Shown here piece after piece: positions 24,111 through 35,975 of a stretch of DNA of 64,000 bases. Where the stretch lies: NCBI GenBank assembly GCA_963693315.1, contig OY856186.1, positions 92,842,802-92,906,801 on the forward strand, given 5' to 3'. Source of the stretch: Diogma glabrata. Its lineage: Eukaryota > Arthropoda > Insecta > Diptera > Cylindrotomidae. Positions within the stretch are counted from its first letter, which is position 1. Each line of letters begins with the position of its first letter. The notes under the pieces were generated by a model that was not told where the DNA came from, did not search any database, and was given only the letters and a program-made list of their open reading frames with translations. Made by a program: the position numbers and the translations under genes.

Positions 24111-24545
24111 TATTAAAATTTTTGGAATTTTGAAAAAAGTTTTTTTTTTGATTTTGTTATAATTTTTGAGATATTTTTAGAATTTTGAAAAAAAGTTTGT
24201 TTTTTTGATTTTGTTATAATTTTTGCAAATTTTGAGAATTTTGAAAGAAATTTGAATTTTTGGACTATTATTAAAAATTTGAAAAAAAGCTTCAATTTTT
24301 GATTTTGTTATAATTTTTGAATTATTTTTAGAATTTTGAAAAAAATTTGTATATTTGATTTTTTTATTATTTTTGTATTAATTTAAAATTTTTTGAATAA
24401 ATTAAAATTTTTGATTTTGTAATAATTTCTGGAATATTTTTAGAATTTTGAAAAAAAGCTTAATTTTTTGATTTTATTATAATTTTTGAAATATTTTTGG
24501 ATTTCTGAAAGAAATCTCAAATTTTGATTTTGTAATATTTCTCGA
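24111..24545 (+). repeat. T-rich minisatellite, period about 62 bp
   Basis: A unit of the form ATTTTGAAAAAAAGTTTG-TTTTTTGATTTTGTTATAA-TTTTTGA recurs six or seven times with substitutions. Confidence 0.8.
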
Positions 24546-24564
24546 AACGCTTTATGGAGAGGTT

Positions 24565-24740
24565 TTTGAGTGGATTGCTGAGTGTATCATCTTTTCACTA
24601 AATTATGTTAATATATGATCTGTTATAATTTTCCGGCGACGAATTGATGTTTCGTGTTAGTTTTGTAATAAATTTCTAAACAGAGATTAAATACTTGCAG
24701 TATGTAGTACTTTTACAGAGAGTTTTATGTTTGATTTGCA
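24565..24740 (+). repeat. Dispersed repeat, partner at 12655-12790
   Basis: Same ordered blocks as at 12655-12790 (GTTATAATTTTCCGGCGAC, GATGTTTCGTGTTAG, AGAGAGTTTTATG). Confidence 0.55.
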
Positions 24741-25744
24741 TCGCTGCCGATAACTAAGAACAATGTCGTCATAAAAGTTTTATGCCAAAAACTATATCAA
24801 AATCCTTAACCAAAACCGAAGTCTTGATATCTCAGAGCTGTGAGATTTCAACCCTTCCATATTTTTCAATTGACTCTGCTATGGACTGGCAATATAAAAG
24901 GTCTACAACACAACTTTGTTTAGTTTTTTTTTTGTGAGTTTGTTCTTCTACGTTTACGGAACCTTCGGCAAGCGAGTTTTATTCGCACTTGACGGATTTT
25001 TTTATATATTTCAAATGCAAATTAAAATACTATAGTATCATATTTGTCAGGGCTGAAATAGGGCCCTGATCAGGTGTGCCTTAGTCCGAATCAGGTACTG
25101 GTAGGGAAGTCTAATTTGGCCCTATCAGAGAAAAAAAACTTTGTTTCGTTGATTCTAATTAAAATAATTTAATAATATAAATTATTGATTTTATTTCAAT
25201 AACAACAACTTGGAGACCAATAACAAATATCTTTTATTTTTTAATAAATAAAAGCTTAATTTTTAAAATATGTTGATAATTCTATTTGTTATTAGTTTTT
25301 TATTTTAAACTAAGCTGATACATCCGATTTTTCTTGTTCAAACCTGTCTGACCAAAAAATCTGCCTATTTCTAGCGACTATCCTTCCGGCTAAACATTTT
25401 TATCAGCTGGATTTTAAAACTTCTTTCGGATCATATTGTTGATTTTTAAATTTATGGTTTATGTTATAAATAAATTTTTATCCAATTTTGTGTTTGGCAT
25501 TTACCATGATTTCTTGATTTCTAAAATTTGTGTAACCATAGTTTGCATAAATTACATTCTTTTCCACACCACCTCTGAGGTAAAGTGATAGGCGCATTTT
25601 TTTATCGTGGTTTCCCCTTTAAGCATAATCCACAATCTGTTTTGAGAACTGTTGGACAGATTTCTGTTTATCAATTAAATTTAATTAAACAGTTTATCTA
25701 AATTAAGAAAGTTATTGGTTGGTTAATTTTGAAAGGATATTCAT
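24741..25744. other. AT-rich DNA with a repeat shared with 49250-49380
   Basis: 25290-25400 (CTGATACATC, CTATTTCTAGCG blocks) resembles 49290-49375. No gene seen. No terminal inverted repeat of the Mutator-like locus to the right was found. Confidence 0.45.
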
Positions 25745-26519
25745 TTACTTCTTGGAACTACGAATTTCTAGATTTCTTATGTATCTGGAATCAATAATTT
25801 CTGGTAGAAGATGTTCAAAATAAAAAATTTCTAGTTGTTTGCACATGGATATTTTCCAGAAATTGGTATCTTTTGGTATCATCTCGATATACATATATTT
25901 TCCCAAGTCATCATTCACTAAAATTGATTTATGTCCAGTCCATATTGCAAAGTAGCATAATGATCTTTGTGTAATATGAAGTTGAACTTGAACTTGAAAA
26001 TAGTATCTATCAGTTCTTTTCAAACTTAACTTGTTCAATTTTTCATCATATGTTAAACATGCAGTTTCTTTATTTTCAAATGCTTCTTTAATAGTTAAAC
26101 CTGCAGCAGACATAGGACATTTAATTTCCACTATCTCGTTGGTACCAATTAAACCATCAGGTGACGCTGCTAGATAAAATGCCATTTCATCAATAAAAAT
26201 ACCGCATTTTTCTATACGTACATTTTTTATCTTCTCTAATGCACAAATGCCTACAGCCTCATTTTCAATACCGTATAGCATAGCTGCATTTGCGAACATT
26301 GGATATAAAATACTTTTTACATATGTTGAAAATCTTTTCGCTCTGCATACTGGACCATAGTTAGACGCGGTCAAAATTTGTTTACGTATTTGTATCCACT
26401 TGTTTGAAGATGATTGGTCTATTGTTTCTCTTTCTATTACTGTCCGATTCTGCTGCTGTTTAATCAATTGTTCAATAAAATCTTTCTTTTCCAAAATAAA
26501 TTAAGCTGCAGGCATATCA
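25745..26519 (-). pseudogene. YqaJ-type nuclease part of a Mutator-like transposase/YqaJ gene
   Basis: The frame from about 26517 down to 25745 encodes a lambda-exonuclease-fold YqaJ domain. QQQNRTVIERET and NKWIQIRKQILTASNYGPVC lead into NAAMLYGIENEAVGICALEK, then FYLAASPDGLIGTNEIVEIKCP. The Asp of SPDG and the E-x-K of VEIKCP are the expected metal-binding/catalytic residues. The displayed start is a TTG; the true protein continues upstream across the Harbinger insert. A TAA at 26501-26503 (likely a Glu codon originally) lies between the insert and the domain. In related arthropod genes this domain follows a Mutator-type transposase domain, which here lies beyond the insert. Inferred role: DNA end processing in a mobile or domesticated element. 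Not functional here. Confidence 0.85.
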
Positions 26520-26974
26520 AGGTAGATTTAGATATGCGACTTTTTTTGTGTCACATGTTTTTTTAGCCAATTAGAAATAAGAATTTTATATTCACCACAA
26601 GTCGTGTGGTGAAGTCGAGAGATGGTTAAACTTTATCTTTTTAGTCACAGTCACACTAAATTTTGACAGATGTTGTTTTAAAAATGTTTTAAAAATATTT
26701 TTCTATTGTTGTTTTAAAAATATATTGTTTTAAAAATATTTTTCAATAGAAATTAAAAATTAATAACACTTGTTTGTTTTACACAATTGAATTTATTAAA
26801 TCGACACAATTGAATTTTTTATATTTTTCAATATTACAATGTAATATTAACATGTCAATATTAACATGTTATTGTTTGCTATTATCTGATAAAATTATTG
26901 TTTATCAAATTGCTAGCTAAGGTAAGTAAGGTTATGTTTGAATAATATTAACTAATTTAGATTTGTTTTGTAGA

Positions 26975-27942
26975 ATGAATGGAGAAACATAAAAGCTAGT
27001 AAGAGCCGTTGAAAAAAGGAAAATTTTATATGTTGTGAGCAACCCATTATACAAAAATAATGGGCTGCGACGAAAAATCTGGGAGGAAATAAGTCTAAAA
27101 ATAGGTATGCCATGTAAGTTTATAGACACAAAGTTTATAATTTCTATATAACTATATAATTGATTGAATCTTTTAGCTGAATAATGCCAAAAAAAATGGA
27201 AACGGCTGAGATTTCGGTACAGCGAAATGACAAAAAAACCTAGAAGTGGTAGTGCCGCAAAACATGATAAAAATCAAACAATTATAAAATCCATGGCATT
27301 TGTCAAGCCATTCGTTGAAGAAAACCCAAGGTATGATATCCGTTCAGACGGAATATTATTATAATAATTTTGAAAATGTTTTAGTCTGCTGACAAGTAGC
27401 TTTTTGATAGAAGAAGCAGGCCCTTCAAATACTTTGGATTTTAACGAAATTACTATTGAAGTTGATGAAGAAATGGAATGTCCATCAACGGGATCAGCTG
27501 TACCTCCCAAAAAAACACGTTTTGAAAAAGGTAAGGTTTCACAAAAACATTTGATTATCAAAAGTGTTTTGTAATAGGAATTACAATACTTTTCTCTAGC
27601 TTACTGATAAATAAAGAGGGGGATAAAAATATAGAGGCATAGTGCTTCTGCATTCATCTGAGGATCGTTTGTAACGATATGTATAAAAATATGTATAAAG
27701 AACAAGAAAATGTTTAATTTTATAAAATAATGTTTTTATTTTACAGGTAACAAAACCGAAATTAGTGAAATTATAAATCTTTTAAAAGATCCCGTAAAAC
27801 CAGACCATTTTGTATGAGTCTGGCAGAAGATTTAAAAAAATTGGAACAAAATGAACAGTGGATGATGCGTCTTAAAATAACGCAAATGATGTTGGATGCA
27901 TCATGTAAACCACAATTTTCATCTTCATCTAGCGCTGTATAA
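26975..27942 (+). pseudogene. Harbinger accessory DNA-binding protein (MADF domain, BESS-like tail), four exons
   Basis: Exons 26975-27113, 27177-27330, 27385-27530 and 27747-27942 are joined by GT-AG introns of 54-216 bp. Exon 1 encodes LVRAVEKRKILYVVSNPLY and IWEEISLKIGMP, and exon 2 CQKKWKRLRFRYSEM with FVKPF, together a MADF/Myb-SANT-like domain. Exon 3 is acidic (EITIEVDEEMECP) and the last exon has a BESS-like MSLAEDLKKLEQNEQWMMRL and a Ser-rich end. In Harbinger elements this protein binds the terminal repeats and recruits the transposase. Damage: TAA at 26990-26992, TAA at 27182-27184 and a frameshift near 27815. The introns are intact at their splice sites. Confidence 0.82.
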
Positions 27943-28139
27943 TCGTTTTACCACCTTCCTGTTTTTTTTTGTTCTGTATCGAATTCTCACCAATTTTTAA
28001 GTTTATATTTGTATTTTTGGAATAAATATATTGAAGTTAGTAAAAATTTGTTTATTTTTTTGTGACAAGAACGGTGTATTTCTGAAATAATTTAATTCAA
28101 ATTTAATAATAATAATAAACTACATTTTAAGAATTATAA

Positions 28140-29337
28140 GTTCTATTGTTCTGCCATGGCAGAACATCTACGTCATTAAAAAAATCCATGAAGGAATCCA
28201 TAAGAAATAGTTATAGTGACAGCATTTGCAGAAGCATTGTTGACACCCATTTGGCCAATGCGTTGCAGAGCTTCATCATTTGATGTTTCTTGACGCCATC
28301 TTCTTTCTGTAATTTCTCCGTTGGGATGTACAACATCTGCATACCCAGATGGACAGTATGAAGAGTTATTCTTTTTAATCCAGTTATGCAAACAAACAGT
28401 TGCTTTTATAAACTTAACAACGTTTTCTCTTTTAGCATTTATGGGTCTTCTGAAAATTCGCCATTTTGCTGATAATATCCCAAAGGTATTTTCAATAACC
28501 CGCCTTCCCCTTGATAATCTATAATTAAATATCGATTCTCGGTGCGGTAGTCAGGCCGAAGAATTTCTTCCCGGGAATGGTCTCACTAGATGTTTAACTA
28601 ATGGAAAAGCTTCATCTCCGAGGACGACATATAACACGCTTACAGTGCTGTTTGGTAAAAATTTATCCGGTGGAATATTTAGAATATTACTATCTTTAAT
28701 TAGTGCTTTACCAAAAACTGCACTTTAAAATATGCCGCTATCACTGAATCTTCCTGAAGCTCCTATATCTACAACTAAAAAGTTGTAATCGCATCGCAAA
28801 GTGCCATCAGAACAACACTGTGCGATGACTTATAATTGTAGCATGTGCTTCCAGCATTATGAAAAGCCTAAAAAAAAAATAGTTTTACATTTAAAAGGAT
28901 TTTATTTTAAAATTACCTGAATTGTGCAATGTTTGCCATCAATAGCACCAATGCAGTTTGGGAAATTCCACTTTTCATAAAATCCTCTCTCAACAGATTT
29001 CCATTTAGATTCTGTTAGTACATCAAAAGCCGAGCTATAAAGAGAATTCCATATGGCCTCGCAAGTTTCAGCAATAATGTTACTTGCCGATGCTTCTGAT
29101 ATACGGTAATCGTATGCAAGAGACTTCATCATATCACCAGGTTCACCTCAACATTAACGAAAGTCTCGCCCCTGCAGATATTGGCACACAGGCCAAATGT
29201 AGCTTTTCTATGCTGTTTTTTACTTTACCTAGCAATTTGTCAAATAAATCTATAGGTATTCGGTGATAATTAAAAAATTTATTGCTTTCATATAGTCTCA
29301 TTTCGGCAACCAAAGTATTGTAGTTGGTTGACCCCAC
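28140..29337 (-). pseudogene. Harbinger DDE transposase, two exons, decayed
   Basis: On the minus strand, 29337-28917 encodes MGSTNYNTLVAEMRLYESN, FDKLLGKVKN, then (after a frameshift) YRISEASASNIIAETCEAIW and FPNCIGAIDGKH, whose Asp is the first catalytic residue. A splice donor follows CAG at 28917, the acceptor is TTTTAG at about 28868, and exon 2 starts AFHNAGSTCYNYKSSHS. It continues (with shifts) to DIGASGRFSDSGIF (second Asp) and VLGDEAFPLVKHLVRPF (third acidic residue region). Further stops and frameshifts occur at 28720-28730, 28540 and beyond. It would cut and paste the element with the MADF partner; this copy cannot. Confidence 0.85.
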
Positions 29338-29591
29338 TTCTTTTACGTTTTTTATTATTTACGTCGGTTATAACCACCGCTATTAACATTGCCTTCAATT
29401 TTTGCCTTCTTGCCCTTTCTGTTGGCCACATTTTGACACAGTACACAAAATTTCTTTTGACGCCTAAAAATTTTTGACAGTTTTATTTAGCGTGTGTGAC
29501 AGCAAAAAAGTCACATGATTAAATCGTTTAAAAAAAAGTCACAGGTTTCACCTCGAGTGACACAAAAAAAGTCGCATATCTAAATCTACCT

Positions 29592-30907
29592 TCAACACTT
29601 CCGTATTCCAAGTCCTTGCAAACTGTGGTATTTTGAGTTTTATTAAAAGCACTAACCTCTCTCGAGTTTTTCTTCTTATTTACCACCCTCGAATTTTCAG
29701 AACTATCCATTAATGTTGAAGAATTTTTCGTTAAAAATTTTTTTTTAATGGTAGGTAAATTTTTTTTAGTATTAATAGTTGCAGCTGCCACTCATACCGC
29801 AAATTTGATCTAAAGAATAATTTATTCTTTTTCCACTTACATGCTTACTCACCACAGAGTTAAATGATTCTACTAAATTGGATGAAAGATTCCTAAATAA
29901 GCTTTCCGAATTTTATTTATTTCTTCCAAAAAGCCAGCCTTTTGGAGATCGCTTACTAAATTATTATTTTTAACTATACCTTTACAAAAGTATTTTTTGC
30001 ATTTAATGTGCTCTGCAAAAACATGAAATGGCACGTTCAAAATGTCTATAGTGATGTCTTGGATAATTTTTTGGTTGTCACTGTGTTTGTTTGTAATATT
30101 CCATTTTACAGCAGCAGATACATCTTTAGACATTCTTACTTTATTGTTTATTAATATTTTACGCATTTTTACGGACACTTGTTCCGTTTTTTGGCAATTC
30201 CGTAAAGGTTACGTCTATATCCTAGCATTAGATGTACTTTACAAAAAAGGCGCTTTACTGTCAAATTTTTATAAACATTGGCAAAACATAAATTTTTTTA
30301 TAACTACTGTTGTCACCATCGGAAATTATAGTGTTGTAGCGAACGCCATGGGTAGCAACACTTTCAGAAAAACCTTTCAAAATTGACATAGACTCCATTG
30401 ACGTTGAGTTCCCTGTAAAATTTCTATTACATTCGTGAACAGGTATATCCATTTTTTATTCGTATGACGAACGCAAACAACACAATATTTATTTTTTACG
30501 TCCATGAATAAAATTTTCTTTGTTTTTACACCAATAATAGTTCCTGCTCCAGAAAGCGCATTATATTAGCTACTATAAGATCTTTTGGACCAGCAAACAT
30601 TGGATGCTACCCAGATATTTGGTATTCCATCTGATATATCAACATCATTATTTTCTATTGCAATGGTTCTTTCCTCTGCACCTGCCTCAGCCATTACAAT
30701 ATTTGCTATTTGCCATACTTCTTTGCACACAAACGTTTGAAGAGAATCGCATTTGCTATTCGACATATATGGTACATCTAATGCTGTCAAAAACTCTTCA
30801 ATTTGAGAGTAACCATTTCCAGATGCTAATCCTCACCTTTTGGCGGCGCTATTGACTCCCATTTTTCTTATTCTTCTTCCTTGCTGATTTGTAAATTGTT
30901 TAGGCAT
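29592..30907 (-). pseudogene. Mutator-like transposase domain of the same interrupted gene
   Basis: Reading on the minus strand from ATG at 30907: MPKQFTNQQGRRIRK, then a TGA at 30833-30835 where a Trp is expected, then SQIEEFLTALDVPYMSNSK, AIENNDVDISDGIPNIWVA, WSKRSYSS, a TAA, YNALSGAGTIIGVKTKK and KYCVVCVRH. After a frameshift come HECNRNFTGNSTSMES and THGVRYNTIISDGDNSSYKK, then a gap and LNVPFHVFAEHIKCKKYFC, then SNLVESFNSVVSKHVSGKR, and finally a Lys-rich linker ending CKDLEYGSV at the Harbinger insertion point. This order matches the large Mutator-like transposase/YqaJ proteins common in arthropod genomes. At least three stops and several shifts show long decay. Confidence 0.8.
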
Positions 30908-31964
30908 GTTTCAAAAGCTTGAATTATACTAATATATAATATGTATTCACGTTACGCGTGTATAACAAAAATTGTTTACTCCTAATATATCACTTTTATC
31001 GATTCACAATTTTAAAAATATGTTTTATTAATTTTTCTAATTTTGGGTGTTTTTGATTATTTATTCGGAATATTCTGATTGCTAAAAATCTAACATAAAA
31101 CCTTCTTTTGTTAACACTAAGCATGCTTTTCGTTTTTATGATTCTAAGCATCCTTTTCGATTTTTTCACTTTGTAATTAGAAAGATCCACAATGTTATAT
31201 TTTGGATCAATATCAAAATAAAGAATAAAAAGAATGTTCATCAAATAAATGTTTTTTTATAAAAAATTGTAGGTAAACCAATTTTTCTGGGTAAATCAGT
31301 GTTCATGTTATATAGAGTTAGTTACACGAGGTTTATTAAAAAAAATTTATTTTCTGAAAAAAACGCTAAAATCCAAGAAAAAAAAACTTTATCTCCCATG
31401 AAAATATTTGGAACAAATTCATCTTAAGTATTGCAATTTATAAAACGTTTTTAAAAGTTATTAAAAAAATTAAATATAAAATGTCTCAACGTGCAACCCT
31501 CGGCAAATAAACAAAATTTCATAATAGTATACAACATTATTGATTTGTTGTGATCCTCTATCATAATTTTTGCGTTGAAATCATCGATTTTAGCGTGTTT
31601 TCTCGAAACTCCGTTTATAAAATCACTAATAATTAAATTAGTTGAACAAAATTTATGATTAAAAAGTGACTATTTTGCGTATTTCGAAAAATTGTGAGGA
31701 ACGGACCCTTAAAGAGACTTAAGTTTATGGTGTTCTACCCTATAATCGGAAAACTATATGGATTAATATCATCTTCAATAAAAATTAAGCTTTTTGAAAT
31801 TAATCGTTGATGTCTTTTCTTCTGATTATAAATTTCATTCGTTTTTGCCGTTGTCCATTATTGTTTAATTATTTTATTGAATGTTATGAAATTGCAAATA
31901 AAGTGATTTCATTTTAACGAAGAATTTAATACGATTAATGGTTTAATTTGATAATGTAGAAAAC
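30908..31964. other. AT-rich DNA, nothing recognised
   Basis: No ORF or repeat that I can support. Confidence 0.5.
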
Positions 31965-32612
31965 GGTTTCAACAATCGCCTTTTCATTTGGCACAACATT
32001 TGCTTTGATTTATTTAATTGTGATTATTGCTCATCAGTCGCCTTTTCATTTGGCGCAACAATTGCCTTGATGGATTATATGTTTTATGATTCTCGCTCAA
32101 CAATCGTTTTAGCATTTTGGCGCAACGATCACATCGATTTCTCAGCAATTTATGATTACTGCTGATTATAATTTATTTGATTATTGCTGAATATTATTTT
32201 ATGATTATTGCTCAAAAATTTATTATATCTTATGATTATTGTTCAACAAACGCCTTATCATTTGACGTAACACTTTCATCGCTTTATTAGTTTGTGATTA
32301 TTGTTCAACAATCGCCTTATAATTTGACGTAACCATTGCTTTGAATAATTATATATTTTGTAATTTTTGCTTACCAATCGCCTTTTTATTTGGCGCAACA
32401 TAGGATTTGATTTATTATATATTTTCTGATTTTTGTTCAACAATCGCCTTATCATTTGGCGCAACCATTGCTTTAAATTATAACATATTGTGATTTTTGC
32501 TCACCAATCACCTTTTCATTTGGAGCAACAACTGCTTTGACTGATTATATATTTTATGATTTTGTTCAATCGCCTTAGCATTTCGGCTACGATTTTGGCT
32601 CCACAATAGCCT
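31965..32612 (+). repeat. Minisatellite built on CAACAATCGCCTTTTCATTTGGCGCAA-type units
   Basis: The core ATCGCCTT-TCATTTGGCG recurs about nine times at spacings of roughly 60-85 bp, with diverged linkers containing TTATATATTTTRTGATTTTTG. It is non-coding; the minus-strand ORF across it is a by-product of the repeat. Confidence 0.85.
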
Positions 32613-34211
32613 TTTCAGGGCTAAGAGTCTGATTTTTTTCTCTTTTGCATGCATGTTGCTTTATTTGTGCTGAAAAAGAGGGAATAATCTCACTTGAACC
32701 TACGAGACTGAAGTTTTCCGGATTGAAACCTCATTCTCTTTGTTTGATCCTGCTAGGGGCTCCCGAGTAGGTTCATTGTTCATTACAGCGCATTTATTTG
32801 TATTTATTGTTTTTTTTATAAAATCAGAGCGAAATTGTTTTTATTGATTTTTTACAAAATCAATTCAAATTATTTATAAAATACAATCAAACAAATTTAT
32901 TTGTAATTAAATTGTGTTAATTTAATAATCAAACAAATTTAATTTTTTAATTACCACCTTTCTATCTTGTTGCTTTACGTGTAACTCCTAGGTGTCTGAT
33001 TTGATTCCAAAGGTCACTTTTACTAGAAAATGTTTACAAAATACGTTTTCGAACCTGATCGTTAGTTACCTTGTAGTAAGGAATAAGGATCAACAGGTAT
33101 CCAGGGATATTTAAAGCTTTTGAATTATGTATTGAAATTTAATCCAAAATATGTTGATTTGTTTTATAACAACTTACAAAAATTAAATAAAAATTAAAAG
33201 GTAAAACTACAAGTATCGAGTAGTTAGATTATCGATAACATTTAATTTTATTCATACTAATAATCATAATAAATTTTCTATTTAGTGAGATTAAGGATAT
33301 CAACCCGGTTATTTAATATCCCTCTAGACCTAAACATGTTGACTTTATTCTAAGATTTTCATACAAACCACATATAACCAAAAATTTAGGTTCCACCCAC
33401 GCATATACCATAACCTCCAGCAACAAACTTTACATTTCTTAGAGTACAAAAAGAAAAAAGAATTTTTGTTCTTTATAACCTTAATTTAAAAAAAAAAAGA
33501 AAAAATGTCTATTATGTGGTTTTTCTTCTAACAAAAAAACTTTTTTTTGATTCCATTTTGCTGTCACTATCAAAAGAAAAGAATTTTTCTTATGAAAATT
33601 ATTTCTTTAGAACAAAAATACAAAATCCTTGTGTTCTTTTTCTTTTACTGTAAAGAAAGGAAAAAGTTTTTACGGTTCGAATATTAAAAGTGACCTAAGA
33701 ATGTTTACGGTATATTTTTATCATAATTCCGAATAGGAAAAAATAAAAATTCTTCTGTTAGTGCTAAATCTTTTGGATAGGCATTGTCAAAATCTATAAA
33801 GTTTATTAAATGTATTCAAAGAAATGTTCTTTGCTCAACGTCCGAAAAAAGTACAAGATGTTTACGTTTATAAAAAAAAACAAAAAGTCAGTTTTGTTTT
33901 TTGATTGATTACTACTAAACTTTTACATAATAAAAATTTTCCGAATCGCTTGGCAAGTCAATGTGTCATGTACAAATCGCTTTTTTTATAACGCAATTGA
34001 TTAAAGAAAAATCAATACACACTTTAGCTAAAAAGTAAAATCTATACACATTTATGTAATAAAAAGCAAAAACTGGAAAATTATTTTAAATCCTGGAATA
34101 TTCTTTTTAATTTACGTTTCTGGATTTATGGTGTTCATTGACTCACAAACAATTCCAATCATTTATAGCGTTCGAGCAAACAATTGTTAAAAAACGGTAG
34201 TATTATTCATT
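32613..34211. other. AT-rich DNA
   Basis: No gene. GAACCTAC (about 32696) and GTAGGTTC (about 32768) face each other across about 65 bp, a weak hairpin. Confidence 0.45.
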
Positions 34212-35296
34212 ATTAACTTGTGTCGATTTTCGAAATCGGAATGTTTATATCTTTACGTTTCATGACCTCCTGAAGCTGTTTAGACTATTTTTAGCTAAAA
34301 GTCTGTATGTGTGTGTGTATGTATCGCTGTATGTGGATTAATTTTTGCGCAACACTTTCTTAACAATGGATGGATCGATTTTAACGAAAATGGTCGCAAT
34401 CGATGTATCTTGGCGTAACTTAGAGTCCAGTCCTTTTCTAGCGAAATTAAATCATTTGTTTTTTAGTGGCTTTCAAACAACTGAAAATCATCTCTTGCAA
34501 ATATAATGAGATTAAATAATGCTATCAAGGTCATGAAGCATCCATATTGTTTGTGGGCTATTATTTTGAAAACGTACATTTTTTTGTCGATTTTTAAATT
34601 TTTGATTTTTAAAAAATCTGAAATTTTGATATATTGTTTGTATTGACGAAAGAAAGAAAGTTATTTTTGGTTTTATTTGAATCGGAGTTATGGTTAATCG
34701 GAGGTAATTGCTCTGAATCGGAGTTATGCGCAGTTGAACTTTTGAGGCACGTAGTAGTTTTGGTAATGGAATCAATGTTTTGTTAATAGATCCCATAAAT
34801 TTAATGCGATTTACGTATATTTTTGCAACTAAAGAGAAAAATAGTTGAATAATCGAAATGTGTAAGTTTGAAATTAGTTCACTTCAAAGTTGAAATTGGT
34901 TCACTTCAAAGCTCATATCTCAAAAATCGTCATTTCATTTTTTTTTTTGTTTTTCACAAATTGTAAAGTAAACACATGCAGCTATGAAATTAAAAAATAA
35001 AAGTGAGAGATTCCATATGAATTTTTTTCTACGATTTTTAAAAGTTTAGTATGTATATGAAAAATTCACATGTGTTTTTACATCAAATTAATTATGCTTT
35101 ACTAAATGTGAATTTAATATATTGAAAATTTTATATTTTAACAATTTTTATTTTTATAATAAAATTTTTATATTTTTCTGTACTAAGTTTGAAACATATT
35201 CTGTGCATTACTCATTATAAAACAGGTTTTTATTGAGAATAAAGATTGAAGATTCCAACGATCGAAGATTGTGATTTACTTTCAACATCTTAACAA
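34212..35296. repeat. Long-inverted-repeat element, copy A (right half)
   Basis: 34212-34530 matches 41552-41880 in the same orientation, with shared CGATTTTCGAAATCGGAAT, GACCTCYTGAAGC and CACAATCGATGTAT. 34531-35296 matches 40632-41335 in the opposite orientation. The outer end reads CTTTCAACATCTTAAC. See the finding on these two loci. Confidence 0.8.
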
Positions 35297-35975
35297 TAAC
35301 ATATGCATAAGTTGATTATTATAATTATTTAGGTATCAAGGGAATTATAAGGATGTTAACTACCGAGGGAAACGTTTACTACCCGAGGGCCTCTGGCCCG
35401 AGGGTTAGTAAGTTTCACAAGGTAATTGACATCTAATAATTCACGTGATACATAAATAATTTTATGTTTTACTACCTAAAACATTTATTAAACCAAAACA
35501 TTTACTTTTATCAAGTATTTGATAGCATGATTTTTCGTTTTAATTGATCAAGTTAGTTATTTTTCATTTCAAATTGTATTGCTGAGTGGCATTGTTATTC
35601 GTTACTATGTCTTTATGTAAATAATGTTGTTTATAAATAAACAAAACAAAAATTGTAATGAAGAGCTTCTCCATTGGCGAACCAATGAAGCGGCATAGCA
35701 GGCTGCGTACCTTGAGATTATTAACGCCAAATCGACTAAAGCTCTGTCATCGTGGATTTGATAGATTAATACCTGCTGCTTCAACACAAATACAGAAATG
35801 TACGCAAATTATGTGACTATACAGAAACGGATAAAATACGAATGAAAAAATGAGACTCTGGCGACCCCTTTTGCGAAAGAACTGCGATCAGCACGTTCAA
35901 CCCCACATTCACTGCCACACGCCCACACTCTCACGCCTCAAGCACGCTCACATCATCCCACACACCCACGCTTAC
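35297..35975. other. AT-rich DNA with a small GAGGGCCTCT-centred fold-back and a CA/CCC-rich stretch
   Basis: 35345-35430 is an inverted repeat around CCCGAGGGCCTCTGGCCCGAGGG. 35890-35990 is rich in CACACNC on the plus strand. No gene supported. Confidence 0.5.

Larger units (their letters stand above)
26520..29591. mobile_element. PIF/Harbinger transposon, 3,072 bp, TCA target duplication, both genes present but decayed
   Basis: The terminal inverted repeats are about 35 bp: AGGTAGATTTAGATATGCGA continuing to GTGTCAC on the left and its inverse on the right. TCA lies at 26517-26519 and 29592-29594. A 3-bp duplication and divergent transposase and MADF/Myb-like genes are the Harbinger plan. 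It sits inside the YqaJ gene, and removing it with one TCA makes the host frame continuous. Both of its genes carry stops and frameshifts, so it is inactive. Confidence 0.92.

Noticed and set aside
32276..32464. Basic 62-codon minus-strand ORF
   Set aside because: Shadow of the ATCGCCTT-type minisatellite; its internal repetition follows the DNA repeat.
35605..35787. 60-codon minus-strand ORF and an overlapping plus-strand ORF (MKRHSRLRTLRLLTPN)
   Set aside because: No motif, no splice context, and the two strands compete; not enough for a gene.
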